A stretch of 64,000 nt of DNA from Zwartia panacis (GTDB lineage: Bacteria > Pseudomonadota > Gammaproteobacteria > Burkholderiales > Burkholderiaceae_B): positions 43,266 through 107,265 of the forward strand of contig NZ_JAUHHF010000012.1 in NCBI RefSeq assembly GCF_030410395.1. The letters are read 5' to 3'. The translations under genes were made by a program, and so were the position numbers. Positions 55,951-64,000 of this stretch are shown here, in pieces. Below the pieces are notes generated by a model. The model searched no databases. It saw only the letters and a program-made list of their open reading frames with translations, and was not told where the DNA came from. Each line of letters begins with the position of its first letter. The first letter of the stretch is position 1.

Positions 55951-56730
55951 TTAAAGTGTACCGGGATAAATACCGCCATCCAGCACAAGGTTTTGTCCCG
56001 TCATAAAACCAGCGCTCGCGCTACACAAAAATGCGCACGCCTGACCAAACTCGGCGGGCGTACCAAAGCGCTTGGCTGGAACCGCCGCCATGCGCGCGTT
56101 CAAAATCTCATCGACCGTCTGTCCGCTGTCTTTAGCACGCGCGGCCGCCGTTTGTAAAATACGATCCGTTGCAAAAGGGCCAGGCAAAAGATTATTGATT
56201 GTCACGTTATGCGAAATAATCTGACGCGCCAGACCCGCCACAAATCCTGTCAATCCTGCGCGTGCACCGTTGGACATGCCCAGGCTCTCGATCGGCTGTT
56301 TAACCGAAGCGGAGGTGATGTTGACGATGCGACCAAACTTGCGTGCGATCATCTTGTCGACTGTCGCTTTGATCAGCTCGATCGGCGTCAGCATATTGGC
56401 ATCCACCGCGGCGATCCAGTCGTCACGGCTCCAGTCACGAAAATCACCTGGTTTGGGCCCACCCGCGTTTGTCACCAGGATGTCAGGGTTCGGACAAATC
56501 GCCAGGACTTTGGCGCGCCCTTCCGGCGTCGTGATGTCGGTGGCAACCGTCGTCACCTTGACACCGGTTTCAGCGCGAATAGCTGCTGCCGCTGCCTCAA
56601 GCGCTTCTTGCCCGCGGGCGAGCATCACAAGCTCGACGCCCTCACGCGCGAGTTGCTGGGCGCAGCCCAAACCCAAGCCCTTACTTGAGGCGCACACGAT
56701 CGCGCGGCGTCCACGAATGCCTAAGTCCAT
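55951..56730 (-). CDS. Atypical SDR oxidoreductase, BKR-like without the usual catalytic Tyr/Lys
   Basis: 259 residues with a Rossmann domain. The cofactor motif is VCASSKGLGLGCAQQLA, a variant of TGxxxGxG, and NAGGPKPGDF follows. Where SDRs have YxxxK, this has LGMSNGARAGLTGFV, so neither Tyr nor Lys is in place, as in a BKR-like SDR subgroup. ATG at 56730 is preceded by a strong AGGAGA; the longer frame from 56793 is not supported. It may act on the product or substrate of the dehydratase downstream. Confidence 0.86.
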   Translation of the reverse strand: MDLGIRGRRAIVCASSKGLGLGCAQQLAREGVELVMLARGQEALEAAAAAIRAETGVKVTTVATDITTPEGRAKVLAICPNPDILVTNAGGPKPGDFRDWSRDDWIAAVDANMLTPIELIKATVDKMIARKFGRIVNITSASVKQPIESLGMSNGARAGLTGFVAGLARQIISHNVTINNLLPGPFATDRILQTAAARAKDSGQTVDEILNARMAAVPAKRFGTPAEFGQACAFLCSASAGFMTGQNLVLDGGIYPGTL

Positions 56731-56832
56731 GTTTTGTCTCCTGAGTTTTTGATTTATTTTGTTGATACAGCAGCTTAATTCAAAAGAGTTCAAAAGAGGT
56801 GTGCGAGTCTAATCATCGAGCTGATCGATCGT

Positions 56833-56864
56833 AAAAAAGCGGTGCAACCCGAGAGTCACACCGC
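56833..56864 (-). terminator. Rho-independent terminator after ssb
   Basis: On the minus strand GCGGTG pairs with CACCGC across 14 bases and is followed by TTTTTT (AAAAAA at 56833-56838 on the plus strand). It lies about 45 bases after the ssb stop, correctly oriented. Confidence 0.7.
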
Positions 56865-56908
56865 CTACTTACTGCATCAACAAAGACTGAACACACTCCA
56901 ACTATCGA

Positions 56909-57388
56909 TCAGAACGGAATATCGTCATCCATGTCCGTCAGATTCGCGCCGCTCGCAGCCGGAGCCGCTGGACGCTGCGCCTGAGGCGCACGTGCCGGAC
57001 GTGGCGCGCTTTCGCCACCACCGCCACCGCCCATCGAGCCACCGTCGCTACCATCGCGGCCACCCAGCATCTGCATCTGGTCGGCGATGATTTCTGTGGT
57101 GTACTGATCAACCCCTTCTTTGTTTTGCCACTTGCGTGTTTTCAGTCGACCCTCGATATACATGGGGCGACCTTTTTTCATGTACTCGCCGACAACTTCG
57201 GCCAGGCGGTTGTAAAACACCACACGGTGCCATTCGGTTTCTTCGCGACGCTCGCCGGAAGTTTTGTCTTTCCAGCTGCTGGTCGTTGCAATCGACACGT
57301 TACAAATGGCGCCGCCATCCGGGCTGTAGCGGACTTCGGGGTCGCGCCCAAGATTGCCAACCAGTATTACTTTATTGACCGATGCCAT
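56909..57388 (-). CDS. ssb: Single-stranded DNA-binding protein
   Basis: 159 residues. The OB domain covers about residues 1-110: [57 protein letters not shown] Gly/Pro/Ala-rich linker is followed by the conserved acidic tail MDDDIPF that binds partner proteins. CGGAGAT lies just before the ATG. It is followed by a terminator hairpin. In relatives it lies close to MFS and uvrA genes; here other genes lie between. Confidence 0.97.
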   Translation of the reverse strand: MASVNKVILVGNLGRDPEVRYSPDGGAICNVSIATTSSWKDKTSGERREETEWHRVVFYNRLAEVVGEYMKKGRPMYIEGRLKTRKWQNKEGVDQYTTEIIADQMQMLGGRDGSDGGSMGGGGGGESAPRPARAPQAQRPAAPAASGANLTDMDDDIPF

Positions 57389-57508
57389 GCCGATCTCCGT
57401 TTTAAAAAATATCGTGATTCATCAATGCCCTGTGGGGCTCGTACGAGGCGCCATCATTGTCCAGTCCGCCTTTCAACGCCAGACGCAAAACTACGCATTG
57501 CAGACAGT

Positions 57509-58420
57509 TTACGGCACGTTTTGATAGGCATGCCAGTCCTCGGCGGCAAACCATTGACGCAAAAAGTCTAAAAATGTCCGCACGCGAACAGGCAGGTTTT
57601 TACGGCTGGGGAAAACTGCATAAATATCAACGCCTACGGGACGAAACTGCGGCAAAACACTCACGAGCCGGCCTTCCTGAATATCCTGCATCACCATATA
57701 TGTAGGATGCATGGAGATTCCATGGCCTAGCAAGGCGGCATGGCGCAACGGATCGCCGTAATTCGCACGGATCGTCCCATGGACGCGAACACCTTTTGGC
57801 TCACCCATGAAGGTCCAGATGTTCGTCGGTGACTTGAGCGCATGCACCATGCACTCATGATCCGCAAGGTCCGCAATCGTCTGCGGCGTTCCGCGCCGTT
57901 TCAAATAGGCAGGCGATGCCACCAGGAGCTGAGGCACGACAGCCAGGCGCTGAGCCACCTGTGAAGTATCTTTGAGCGAAGTCGCGATCCGCACGGACAT
58001 ATCCAACCCCTCGGCGACCAGATCGGTACGCCCATCATCGAGGTAGAGCACGACTTGAATGTCGGGATGTGCAGAGGAAAAAGCGGTGATGATCGGCACA
58101 AGATGAAACGCGCCGAATGAAGGCGGCGCCCCCAATCTGAGCATGCCCTTGGGCTCTTTGACGGACTGTCGCACAGCGGCATCGATGCTCTCAACGCGGT
58201 CAAGCAGCTCGCGACCGTTCTCAAGCAGCGACAGCCCAGATTCGGTCAAGCTCACGCTTTTAGTCGTGCGCGTTAAAAGTTGGACACCCAGGGTTTGCTC
58301 GAGCCAGGCGACATGCTTGGTCACGTTTCCCTTGGCCATGCCAAGTCTCTGGGCTGCTCCTGAAAAGCTCAAGCCCTGTGCGACCTCGATAAAAACCTCG
58401 ATTGCTTTGAGTTTGTCCAT
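57509..58420 (-). CDS. LysR family transcriptional regulator
   Basis: 303 residues. The N-terminal winged helix has LSFSGAAQRLGMAKGNVTKH, and the remainder is a periplasmic-binding-like effector domain (LRLGAPPSFGAFHLVPIIT, LVASPAYLKRRGTPQ). It is divergent from the TauD-like gene, with 126 bases between, so it probably regulates the dioxygenase-Bug-hydroxyacid oxidase group. No certain T-N11-A operator was picked out. Effector unknown. Confidence 0.92.
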   Translation of the reverse strand: MDKLKAIEVFIEVAQGLSFSGAAQRLGMAKGNVTKHVAWLEQTLGVQLLTRTTKSVSLTESGLSLLENGRELLDRVESIDAAVRQSVKEPKGMLRLGAPPSFGAFHLVPIITAFSSAHPDIQVVLYLDDGRTDLVAEGLDMSVRIATSLKDTSQVAQRLAVVPQLLVASPAYLKRRGTPQTIADLADHECMVHALKSPTNIWTFMGEPKGVRVHGTIRANYGDPLRHAALLGHGISMHPTYMVMQDIQEGRLVSVLPQFRPVGVDIYAVFPSRKNLPVRVRTFLDFLRQWFAAEDWHAYQNVP

Positions 58421-58546
58421 GATCTAGCGCAATTGTAGCCGCATTGTTTCCATTTCGAGAACACTCATTTCACAATTCAACGCTATTCTGGACGGCACTA
58501 AACCGCTAGACTTTCGCATCTTTCAGACATCAGCAGGGGAACGATC

Positions 58547-59422
58547 ATGCAAGTCACACCAAGTGGACAAGGACTCGGCGCACGCGTTGAGGGGTTTGAC
58601 GTCTCAAAACCCCTGTCCCATGAGGACTACAAGAAAATCGAGAGTTTGCTGGGTCAATATGGTGTTCTGTGTTTCTCAAAACAGAACCTGACCGGTGCTC
58701 AGCTCAAGGATTTCAGCAGCAAGTTCGGGACCCTCGAAGTCAACGTTGCCAACATGTATCAAGAGCCAGGTCACCCCGAGGTCATGATCCTGTCGAATAA
58801 AAAAGTGGACGGCAAACCCATTGGCCTCGGTGATGCGGGACAAGACTGGCACACGGATATGTCCTACAGCAAGATGATCGCCTTCACCAACGTGTTGTAT
58901 GGCATCGAAATTCCACATCGCAATGGACAGCCATTGGGTAGCACGGAATTTTCAAATATGCGGGCCGCCTATCTGGCATTGCCCGAAGAACTCAAGAAAA
59001 AACTCGATGGCATGACGGTGCTGCATGATTTCAACAAGTTTTGGGAAAACATGCGCAAGCAACCCGGTTGCACCCGCCCACCATTGACAGAAGCGCAGCG
59101 CAAGGCCAAACCACCGGTTTCGCATCCAATCTTTTTGACGCACCCGATTACGGGCGACAAAATTTTGTATGCCAACCCTGGTTATTCCATTCAGATTAAT
59201 GAGTTGCCACAAAAAGAGAGCGACGAGATTCTGAACTTTTTATTCGCGCACCAGTTGCAACCACAGTTTCGATATCAGCATCGCTGGACGGCGGGGGACG
59301 TGCTGATGTGGGACAACATGGGCACGATCCACAACGCTGTCGCCGATTACGGCCCGGACGAGCATCGCTTTATCAAGCGTTGCCAAGTCATGGCGGATCG
59401 GTATTTTCCCTTGGCAGCGTAG
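58547..59422 (+). CDS. TauD/TfdA family Fe(II)/2-oxoglutarate dioxygenase
   Basis: 291 residues. The metal triad is seen in DWHTDMSYSK (His, Asp) and GTIHNAVADY (distal His), with the 2-oxoglutarate Arg in HRFIKRCQVMADR. The family hydroxylates substrates such as taurine, alkylsulfates or 2,4-D; here the substrate is unknown, and a Bug receptor and hydroxyacid oxidase follow. The ATG has GGGGAACG upstream. Confidence 0.9.
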   Translation: MQVTPSGQGLGARVEGFDVSKPLSHEDYKKIESLLGQYGVLCFSKQNLTGAQLKDFSSKFGTLEVNVANMYQEPGHPEVMILSNKKVDGKPIGLGDAGQDWHTDMSYSKMIAFTNVLYGIEIPHRNGQPLGSTEFSNMRAAYLALPEELKKKLDGMTVLHDFNKFWENMRKQPGCTRPPLTEAQRKAKPPVSHPIFLTHPITGDKILYANPGYSIQINELPQKESDEILNFLFAHQLQPQFRYQHRWTAGDVLMWDNMGTIHNAVADYGPDEHRFIKRCQVMADRYFPLAA

Positions 59423-59479
59423 CGCGGCGGGTGAGCGGACTGTTAAGCTCACCGCATTATTTTTATCACTGGAAGACAA

Positions 59480-60457
59480 ATGAAAAAGACCCTTATCAGC
59501 GCCTGCCTGGCGCTTGCCTCAGTGCTGCCATTGACAGGTGTGGCGCAAACAGCGGCCTATCCGACTCAACCCATCAAAGTCGTGATCGGTTTTGCTGCGG
59601 GTGGTCCAACTGATGTGATTGGTCGAATACTGGCACAACACATGTCGGCTGATCTGGGCCAATCGGTGGTGGTTGAAAACCGGACAGGCGCCAACTCGCT
59701 GATCGCCACGCGCGAAGTCGCCAAAGCTAAGCCTGACGGATACACCGTGTTGTTCGCCTCACTTTCGCACAACGTCAACAAGCTCTTGCTTGGCGATAAG
59801 TCCGAGTACGATCCGCTCAAAAACTTTGCGCCGATTTCACTCGTCGCGAACCTGCCACTCGTGATTGTCACTGCGTACGACTCTCCATATAAAAATCTCA
59901 AAGAGCTTCTGGATAAAGCCAAGAGCTCCCCCGACGCGATCAGCTACGGCTCAGCCGGTAATGGCGGCTCTGCTCACTTGGCCGCAGCCATGATGGGGAC
60001 GGTTGCGGGAGTCAAAATGGTTCACGTTCCTTTCCGCGGCAATGCGCCTGCGCTGACCGAGGTGATGTCAGGTCGTGTGTCGTTCATGTTCTATCCGATG
60101 ATTGGTATCGCAGGTCATGTTGAAAACAAGCGCATCCGTGTTCTGGCGGTGGGTTCGTCCAAGCCCATGCCTGAGTTTCCCGGTGTGCCCACGATGGATG
60201 CTTCGGGCTTTCCCGATTTTGAACAAACCGCACCCTGGGTCGGCATGCTCGCACCTGCTGGCACACCACAGCCCATCGTCGACAAGCTCAATGCTTCGAT
60301 CAAAAAAGCCATGGCCAATCCCGAAGTCATCAAGCGCATGAAAGACCTGGGTGCACAGCCTGTTGGCGATTCTCCCGCTCAGTTCCGTGAATTCCTGGTC
60401 AAGGATCAGGAACGTTGGGACCGTGTGATCAAGGCCTCTGGTATCAAAGCAGAATAA
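59480..60457 (+). CDS. Bug-type periplasmic substrate-binding protein (tripartite tricarboxylate transport family)
   Basis: 325 residues. A signal peptide (MKKTLISACLALASVLPLTG, cut near Ala-Gln-Thr) precedes IKVVIGFAAGGPTDVIGRIL and VVENRTGANSLIATREVAKA, the Bug hallmarks. It binds small organic acids or related compounds in the periplasm. No TctA/TctB membrane partner lies here, as is common for orphan Bug genes. GGAAG lies 5 bases before the ATG. Confidence 0.93.
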   Translation: MKKTLISACLALASVLPLTGVAQTAAYPTQPIKVVIGFAAGGPTDVIGRILAQHMSADLGQSVVVENRTGANSLIATREVAKAKPDGYTVLFASLSHNVNKLLLGDKSEYDPLKNFAPISLVANLPLVIVTAYDSPYKNLKELLDKAKSSPDAISYGSAGNGGSAHLAAAMMGTVAGVKMVHVPFRGNAPALTEVMSGRVSFMFYPMIGIAGHVENKRIRVLAVGSSKPMPEFPGVPTMDASGFPDFEQTAPWVGMLAPAGTPQPIVDKLNASIKKAMANPEVIKRMKDLGAQPVGDSPAQFREFLVKDQERWDRVIKASGIKAE

Positions 60458-60460
60458 ATC

Positions 60461-61618
60461 GTGAGCCTGGACCGCACAGCAGCAAGTGCGTTTAGTGTGG
60501 AAGATCTGCGCGCGGTGGCTAAACGCCGTTTGCCGCGCGCGATCTTTGAATTTTTTGACGGCGGTGCCGAAGAAGAAGTCACGCTACGCGACAACATCGA
60601 GGCTTTTCGTCGCATTCGTATTGCGCCAAAAGTACTGAACGATGTCTCCAAGGTCGACACGTCGACCGAGCTTGTTGGCGGTCCCTCCGCCATGCCGTTG
60701 GCGATCGCTCCGACCGGTGCGGCAGCGTTTGGTCGCCATGGCGCGGATATTTCGATTGCCCGCGCGGCCGCCGCCATGGGGATTCCGTATTCGCTTTCGA
60801 CCTCTGCGACGGCGTCCATCGAACAGATCGCCGATGCCGCTCCCGGGCGACTTTGGTTTCAGGCCTACATCCTGGCCAATAAAGAAAAACTCGCCTCTTT
60901 GATTCACCGCGCGCATGCGGCGGATTATGAAGGCTTGATGATCACAGTGGACTTGCCAGTTGGCGGCAAGAGGGAACGTGATTTCCGCAATCATCTGGTC
61001 TTTCCGTTCAAGTACACGCCTCGCAACGTGCTGGACTTTGCCCTGCATCCAGGCTGGTCGCTGCCCATGTTGTTCAAAGGCGCGCCTGAAATGGAAAACA
61101 TCAAAGAACTCAAACGCGACAATCAGGGTGGCAAGAAACTCGCCTCGTCGGTAGGGAAAAATTACGATCCCGCTTTTGACTGGCAACAACTGCAAATCAT
61201 GCGCGACAACTGGCCGCGCAAATTAATCGTCAAAGGGATCATGCGTCCAAGCGACGCCGAACGTTTAGTGCAAATGGGTGTGGATGCGATCGTGGTGTCC
61301 AACCATGGCGGGCGTCAGCTCGACAGCGCGCCTGCGACGGTGGAAGCTTTGCCTGCAGTGGTGAAAGCCGTGGCCGGTCGCGTCCCTGTGTTGGTCGATG
61401 GCGGCATCCGGCGCGGCGTGGATATTTTGAAAGCGCGTGCACTCGGTGCGCAAGGCGTGCTGACCGGGCGGGCAACGCTATTTGGCGCAGCCGCAGCCGG
61501 ATTGCCAGGTGCCACCCGAGCGCTGGAGATTTTGAAGGATGAGTTTGTCCGGTCAATGCAGCTCAGCGGCGTGAGCAGAGTCGCAGAAATTGATCAGGAG
61601 CTAATTTTTAAGCGTTGA
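60461..61618 (+). CDS. FMN-dependent alpha-hydroxy-acid oxidase/dehydrogenase
   Basis: 385 residues in the LldD/glycolate oxidase family. AIFEFFDGGAEEEVTLRDN, TVDLPVGGKRERDFRN, VVSNHGGRQLD (catalytic His, Arg) and VDGGIRRGVDILKARALGAQ (FMN phosphate) are all present. The start is GTG at 60461, since no ATG precedes the conserved part. It lies 3 bases after the Bug gene. The substrate could be lactate, mandelate or another 2-hydroxyacid. Confidence 0.9.
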   Translation: MSLDRTAASAFSVEDLRAVAKRRLPRAIFEFFDGGAEEEVTLRDNIEAFRRIRIAPKVLNDVSKVDTSTELVGGPSAMPLAIAPTGAAAFGRHGADISIARAAAAMGIPYSLSTSATASIEQIADAAPGRLWFQAYILANKEKLASLIHRAHAADYEGLMITVDLPVGGKRERDFRNHLVFPFKYTPRNVLDFALHPGWSLPMLFKGAPEMENIKELKRDNQGGKKLASSVGKNYDPAFDWQQLQIMRDNWPRKLIVKGIMRPSDAERLVQMGVDAIVVSNHGGRQLDSAPATVEALPAVVKAVAGRVPVLVDGGIRRGVDILKARALGAQGVLTGRATLFGAAAAGLPGATRALEILKDEFVRSMQLSGVSRVAEIDQELIFKR

Positions 61619-61632
61619 TGTCCGAGTGCTGC

Positions 61633-62829
61633 TCAGTGCTTAGGTCCGAGCGGCTTTAAGCCCCACGTGACCAAAAGCCAGAGCGCTGACAACCCACAGG
61701 CTGCCCAAAATACGCTGCTCGCACCGCCCAAGACGGCAAGCGTGCCACCGAGCATGCCACCCAAAAATAATCCGGCGGCCTGCGAAGTATTGTAGAGGCC
61801 CAATGCGAGTCCCTTGAGCTCGGGCGGGGCCACGCGGGATACGAGCGACGGCTGCAAGGCCTCAAGCACGTTGAACATGACAAAAAAGCCCGTCAGTCCA
61901 AAAGCCAACAAATAGAAATTGTGGCTTGCCCAAGGTAAAAACGCACAGACCAGCACCAGTCCCGCCACAGCCATGCGCAACATGGCACGATGCGCGCGAC
62001 GCTTTTCCGCGACAAAAATTGCCGGCACCATGAAAACAAAGGAGCCAAAAATAACAGGGAGATACACCTTCCAGAGCTCTGCGGCGTCCAAGTTGCCCAG
62101 TCTGAGCAGAAGCGGCGGGATCACCACAAACATCGCGATCTGAATCAGGTGAAGGCAAAACACGCCAAAATTCAGTCTCAATAAATCAGTGTGAGTAAGC
62201 ACTTGCATCGGCCGAGCAGGATGTAAAGGCTTGGGAGCAGGTGCCACGACTGGTACGACAAACCGGGCAACCGCCAGACAAACCACGCCTAAAAGGGCGA
62301 TTGTCCAAAACAGTCCTGCCAGTCCGGTCGAGCCCACGATCAGGGGGGCGATGACCAGTGACAAGGCAAAGGACAGACCAATCGAGCCGCCCACCATCGC
62401 CATAGCGCGGGTGCGCACCTCTGGCCGGGTGGCATCAGCCAGCCATGCCGTGACAGCCGCGGAAATGGCACCCGAACCCTGAATCGCACGACCAATGGTG
62501 ACCCAGAAAATGTCATCGGATACGGCACAGACGACACTCCCGGCAACAAACAGACACAGACCCGCCAACACCACCGGACGACGCCCCCAACGGTCCGAGG
62601 CCAGGCCGAAAGGGATTTGCATGAAGGCCTGGGTCAAGCCGTACATGCCGAGGGCTACGCCTACCCACAAGGGGTCATGACCGCCTTTGAGCCCTTGTGC
62701 CGCCACGGCAAAAACCGGCAACAACAAGAACAAGCCAAGCATGCGGGCGGCAAACAGACCGGCCAGCGCCACGCTGGCACGGCGTTCAGTCGGGGTCAAA
62801 GACAAAGGCAAAGGCGTTGGTTCGGACAT
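61633..62829 (-). CDS. MFS transporter, drug:H+ antiporter-1-like
   Basis: About 398 residues with 12 hydrophobic segments. FGLASDRWGRRPVVLAG is MFS motif A, and GSGAISAAVTAWLADATR lies in the fifth helix region. The gene is divergent from uvrA, as found in other betaproteobacteria, and converges on the hydroxyacid oxidase gene. ATG at 62829 is chosen over TTG one codon before. Substrate unknown. Confidence 0.88.
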   Translation of the reverse strand: MSEPTPLPLSLTPTERRASVALAGLFAARMLGLFLLLPVFAVAAQGLKGGHDPLWVGVALGMYGLTQAFMQIPFGLASDRWGRRPVVLAGLCLFVAGSVVCAVSDDIFWVTIGRAIQGSGAISAAVTAWLADATRPEVRTRAMAMVGGSIGLSFALSLVIAPLIVGSTGLAGLFWTIALLGVVCLAVARFVVPVVAPAPKPLHPARPMQVLTHTDLLRLNFGVFCLHLIQIAMFVVIPPLLLRLGNLDAAELWKVYLPVIFGSFVFMVPAIFVAEKRRAHRAMLRMAVAGLVLVCAFLPWASHNFYLLAFGLTGFFVMFNVLEALQPSLVSRVAPPELKGLALGLYNTSQAAGLFLGGMLGGTLAVLGGASSVFWAACGLSALWLLVTWGLKPLGPKH

Positions 62830-62914
62830 CAAAGACTTGAATCAGAGTGAAGGGCTATCCGGCGATTGTCGCGCCAGCACGGTATAGTACCAAGTTGGCT
62901 TTCAAAAACGTGTC

Positions 62915-64000
62915 ATGGACGAAATCCGAATCCGGGGTGCCCGCACCCACAATCTCAAAAACGTGTCTCTGGACCTGCCCAGACACAAGCTCGTGGTCGT
63001 CACGGGCCTGTCGGGATCGGGCAAATCTTCGCTCGCCTTTGACACCTTGTACGCCGAAGGGCAGCGCCGCTATGTCGAGAGTCTCTCGGCCTATGCCCGG
63101 CAGTTTTTGCAGTTGATGGATAAGCCGGATGTGGACCTGATCGAGGGTCTATCGCCTGCGATTTCAATCGAACAAAAAGCCGCGGGTCACAATCCTCGCT
63201 CGACCGTTGGCACGATCACCGAAATTCATGATTATCTGCGGTTGTTGTATGCCCGCGTCGGTACGCCTTATTGTCCCTCGCATGGCCTGCCACTCGCCGC
63301 GCAAAGCGTGAGCCAGATGGTCGACAGCGTACTGAACTGGCCGGCAGAACGCAGGCTCGCCATACTCGCCCCCATCGCCCGGACGCGCAAAGGTAGTTTT
63401 GATGACGAATGCGCCAGCTTGCAGGCGCAAGGATTCGTTCGCGTGCGCGTCGACGGTCAGATGGTCGACCTCGACAGCATGCCCGAGCTCAATAAAAATG
63501 AAAAACACGACATCGATGTCGTGATTGACCGCTTGCGCATCAAACCCGAGAGCAAGCAACGCCTCGCCGAAAGTTTTGAGACCGCGCTGACCTTGGCGCA
63601 GGGGCGCGTTGTCGCGCTCGACATGGACACCAACGAAGAGCACCTGTTTTCCAGTCGCTATGCCTGTCCAGTCTGCAGCCATAGTCTGCCTGAACTCGAG
63701 CCGCGTCTGTTCAGCTTTAATAATCCGGTCGGCGCTTGTCCTAGCTGTGACGGTTTGGGACATGTGGGCTTTTTTGATCCCAAACGTGTGGTGGCCTTTC
63801 CAGAGCTCAGTCTTGGTTCCGGTGCGATCAGAGGCTGGGATAAACGCAATGCCTTCACGTTTTCAATGCTGTCGAGCTTATCGACACACTATGAGTTCGA
63901 TATTGAGGCGAGCTGGGAAAGCTTGCCCGAGGCAATCCGTCAGATCGTGCTTTATGGTTCTGGCGATGTCGAGATTCCCTTTTTCTATTTGAATGAAAAC
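62915..64000 (+). CDS. uvrA: Excinuclease ABC subunit A, N-terminal part, cut by window edge
   Basis: 362 codons are present. [20 protein letters not shown], Walker [21 protein letters not shown], and [20 protein letters not shown] are diagnostic. CPVCSH with a later CPSCDGLGH gives the zinc cysteines of the first zinc module. UvrA recognises bulky DNA damage with UvrB. The rest of the gene lies right of position 64,000. I found no clear CTGT-N8-ACAG LexA box in the 85 bases upstream. Confidence 0.96.
   Translation, partial: MDEIRIRGARTHNLKNVSLDLPRHKLVVVTGLSGSGKSSLAFDTLYAEGQRRYVESLSAYARQFLQLMDKPDVDLIEGLSPAISIEQKAAGHNPRSTVGTITEIHDYLRLLYARVGTPYCPSHGLPLAAQSVSQMVDSVLNWPAERRLAILAPIARTRKGSFDDECASLQAQGFVRVRVDGQMVDLDSMPELNKNEKHDIDVVIDRLRIKPESKQRLAESFETALTLAQGRVVALDMDTNEEHLFSSRYACPVCSHSLPELEPRLFSFNNPVGACPSCDGLGHVGFFDPKRVVAFPELSLGSGAIRGWDKRNAFTFSMLSSLSTHYEFDIEASWESLPEAIRQIVLYGSGDVEIPFFYLNEN

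Noticed and set aside
58421..58546. LysR T-N11-A operator between the LysR and TauD genes
   Set aside because: Several imperfect AT-rich repeats (ATTTC, ATTGT/ACAAT) are present but none is convincing.
62830..62914. LexA (SOS) box before uvrA
   Set aside because: No CTGT-N8-ACAG or close variant was found; TATAGT at 62883-62888 lacks a spaced -35.

Overview
The window looks like a chromosomal segment of a betaproteobacterium, most likely Burkholderiales and plausibly Alcaligenaceae. The pointers are a Bug-type periplasmic binding protein, the FmdB-DUF502-AspS block, an endonuclease/ClsB pair, and MFS, ssb and uvrA genes in one neighbourhood. This placement is inference from gene content and style; no 16S or marker phylogeny was possible. 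I saw no tRNA, rRNA, CRISPR array or insertion sequence.

Positions 1-33,323 form a large surface-polysaccharide (O-antigen/capsule-like) locus. From the left, on the minus strand, come a cut asparagine synthetase, two paralogous glycosyltransferases, a PglK/MsbA-like flippase, GDP-L-fucose synthase, a WecA/WbpL-like initiating transferase and a DUF5672 protein. rmlA, rmlC and a Wzy/WaaL-type membrane protein follow on the plus strand. A long minus-strand series then runs from manC at 24.8 kb down to 11.05 kb: manC, wzm, wzt, a methyltransferase, a tandem two-domain GT4, a polytopic membrane protein, ugd, UDP-xylose synthase, gtrB, gtrA and a small unknown membrane protein. Divergent from manC are gmd, rmd (GDP-D-rhamnose), a GT4, an SDR and a GMC oxidoreductase broken by an in-frame amber codon. 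A GT4 and a second initiating transferase close the locus. Together these genes would supply GDP-mannose, GDP-D-rhamnose, GDP-L-fucose, UDP-glucuronate and UDP-xylose, and two of the four dTDP-L-rhamnose enzymes. They also encode two export routes: Wzm/Wzt, and a flippase plus polymerase/ligase.

Positions 33.5-47.6 kb are mostly core genes: an EmrB-type MFS pump, galE, a DMT permease, a cardiolipin synthase preceded by a possible 27-residue leader peptide, an endonuclease-like protein, aspS, a DUF502 protein, an FmdB-like zinc ribbon, an amidase, a putative Na+/H+ antiporter, a GMC dehydrogenase and free-methionine-R-sulfoxide reductase.

Positions 47.8-62.8 kb are mixed and partly accessory: an IclR regulator, two separate HEPN/MNT toxin-antitoxin-like pairs of opposite gene order, a TIGR03862 flavoprotein, RidA, an NDP-forming acyl-CoA ligase, an IlvD/Edd dehydratase with an atypical SDR, ssb, and a divergent LysR / TauD dioxygenase / Bug receptor / FMN hydroxyacid oxidase group. 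An MFS gene and the start of uvrA end the window. The least explained parts are the ugd-uxs-gtrB-gtrA-unknown module, the SDR/broken-GMC pair, the two HEPN/MNT pairs and the clsB leader region.
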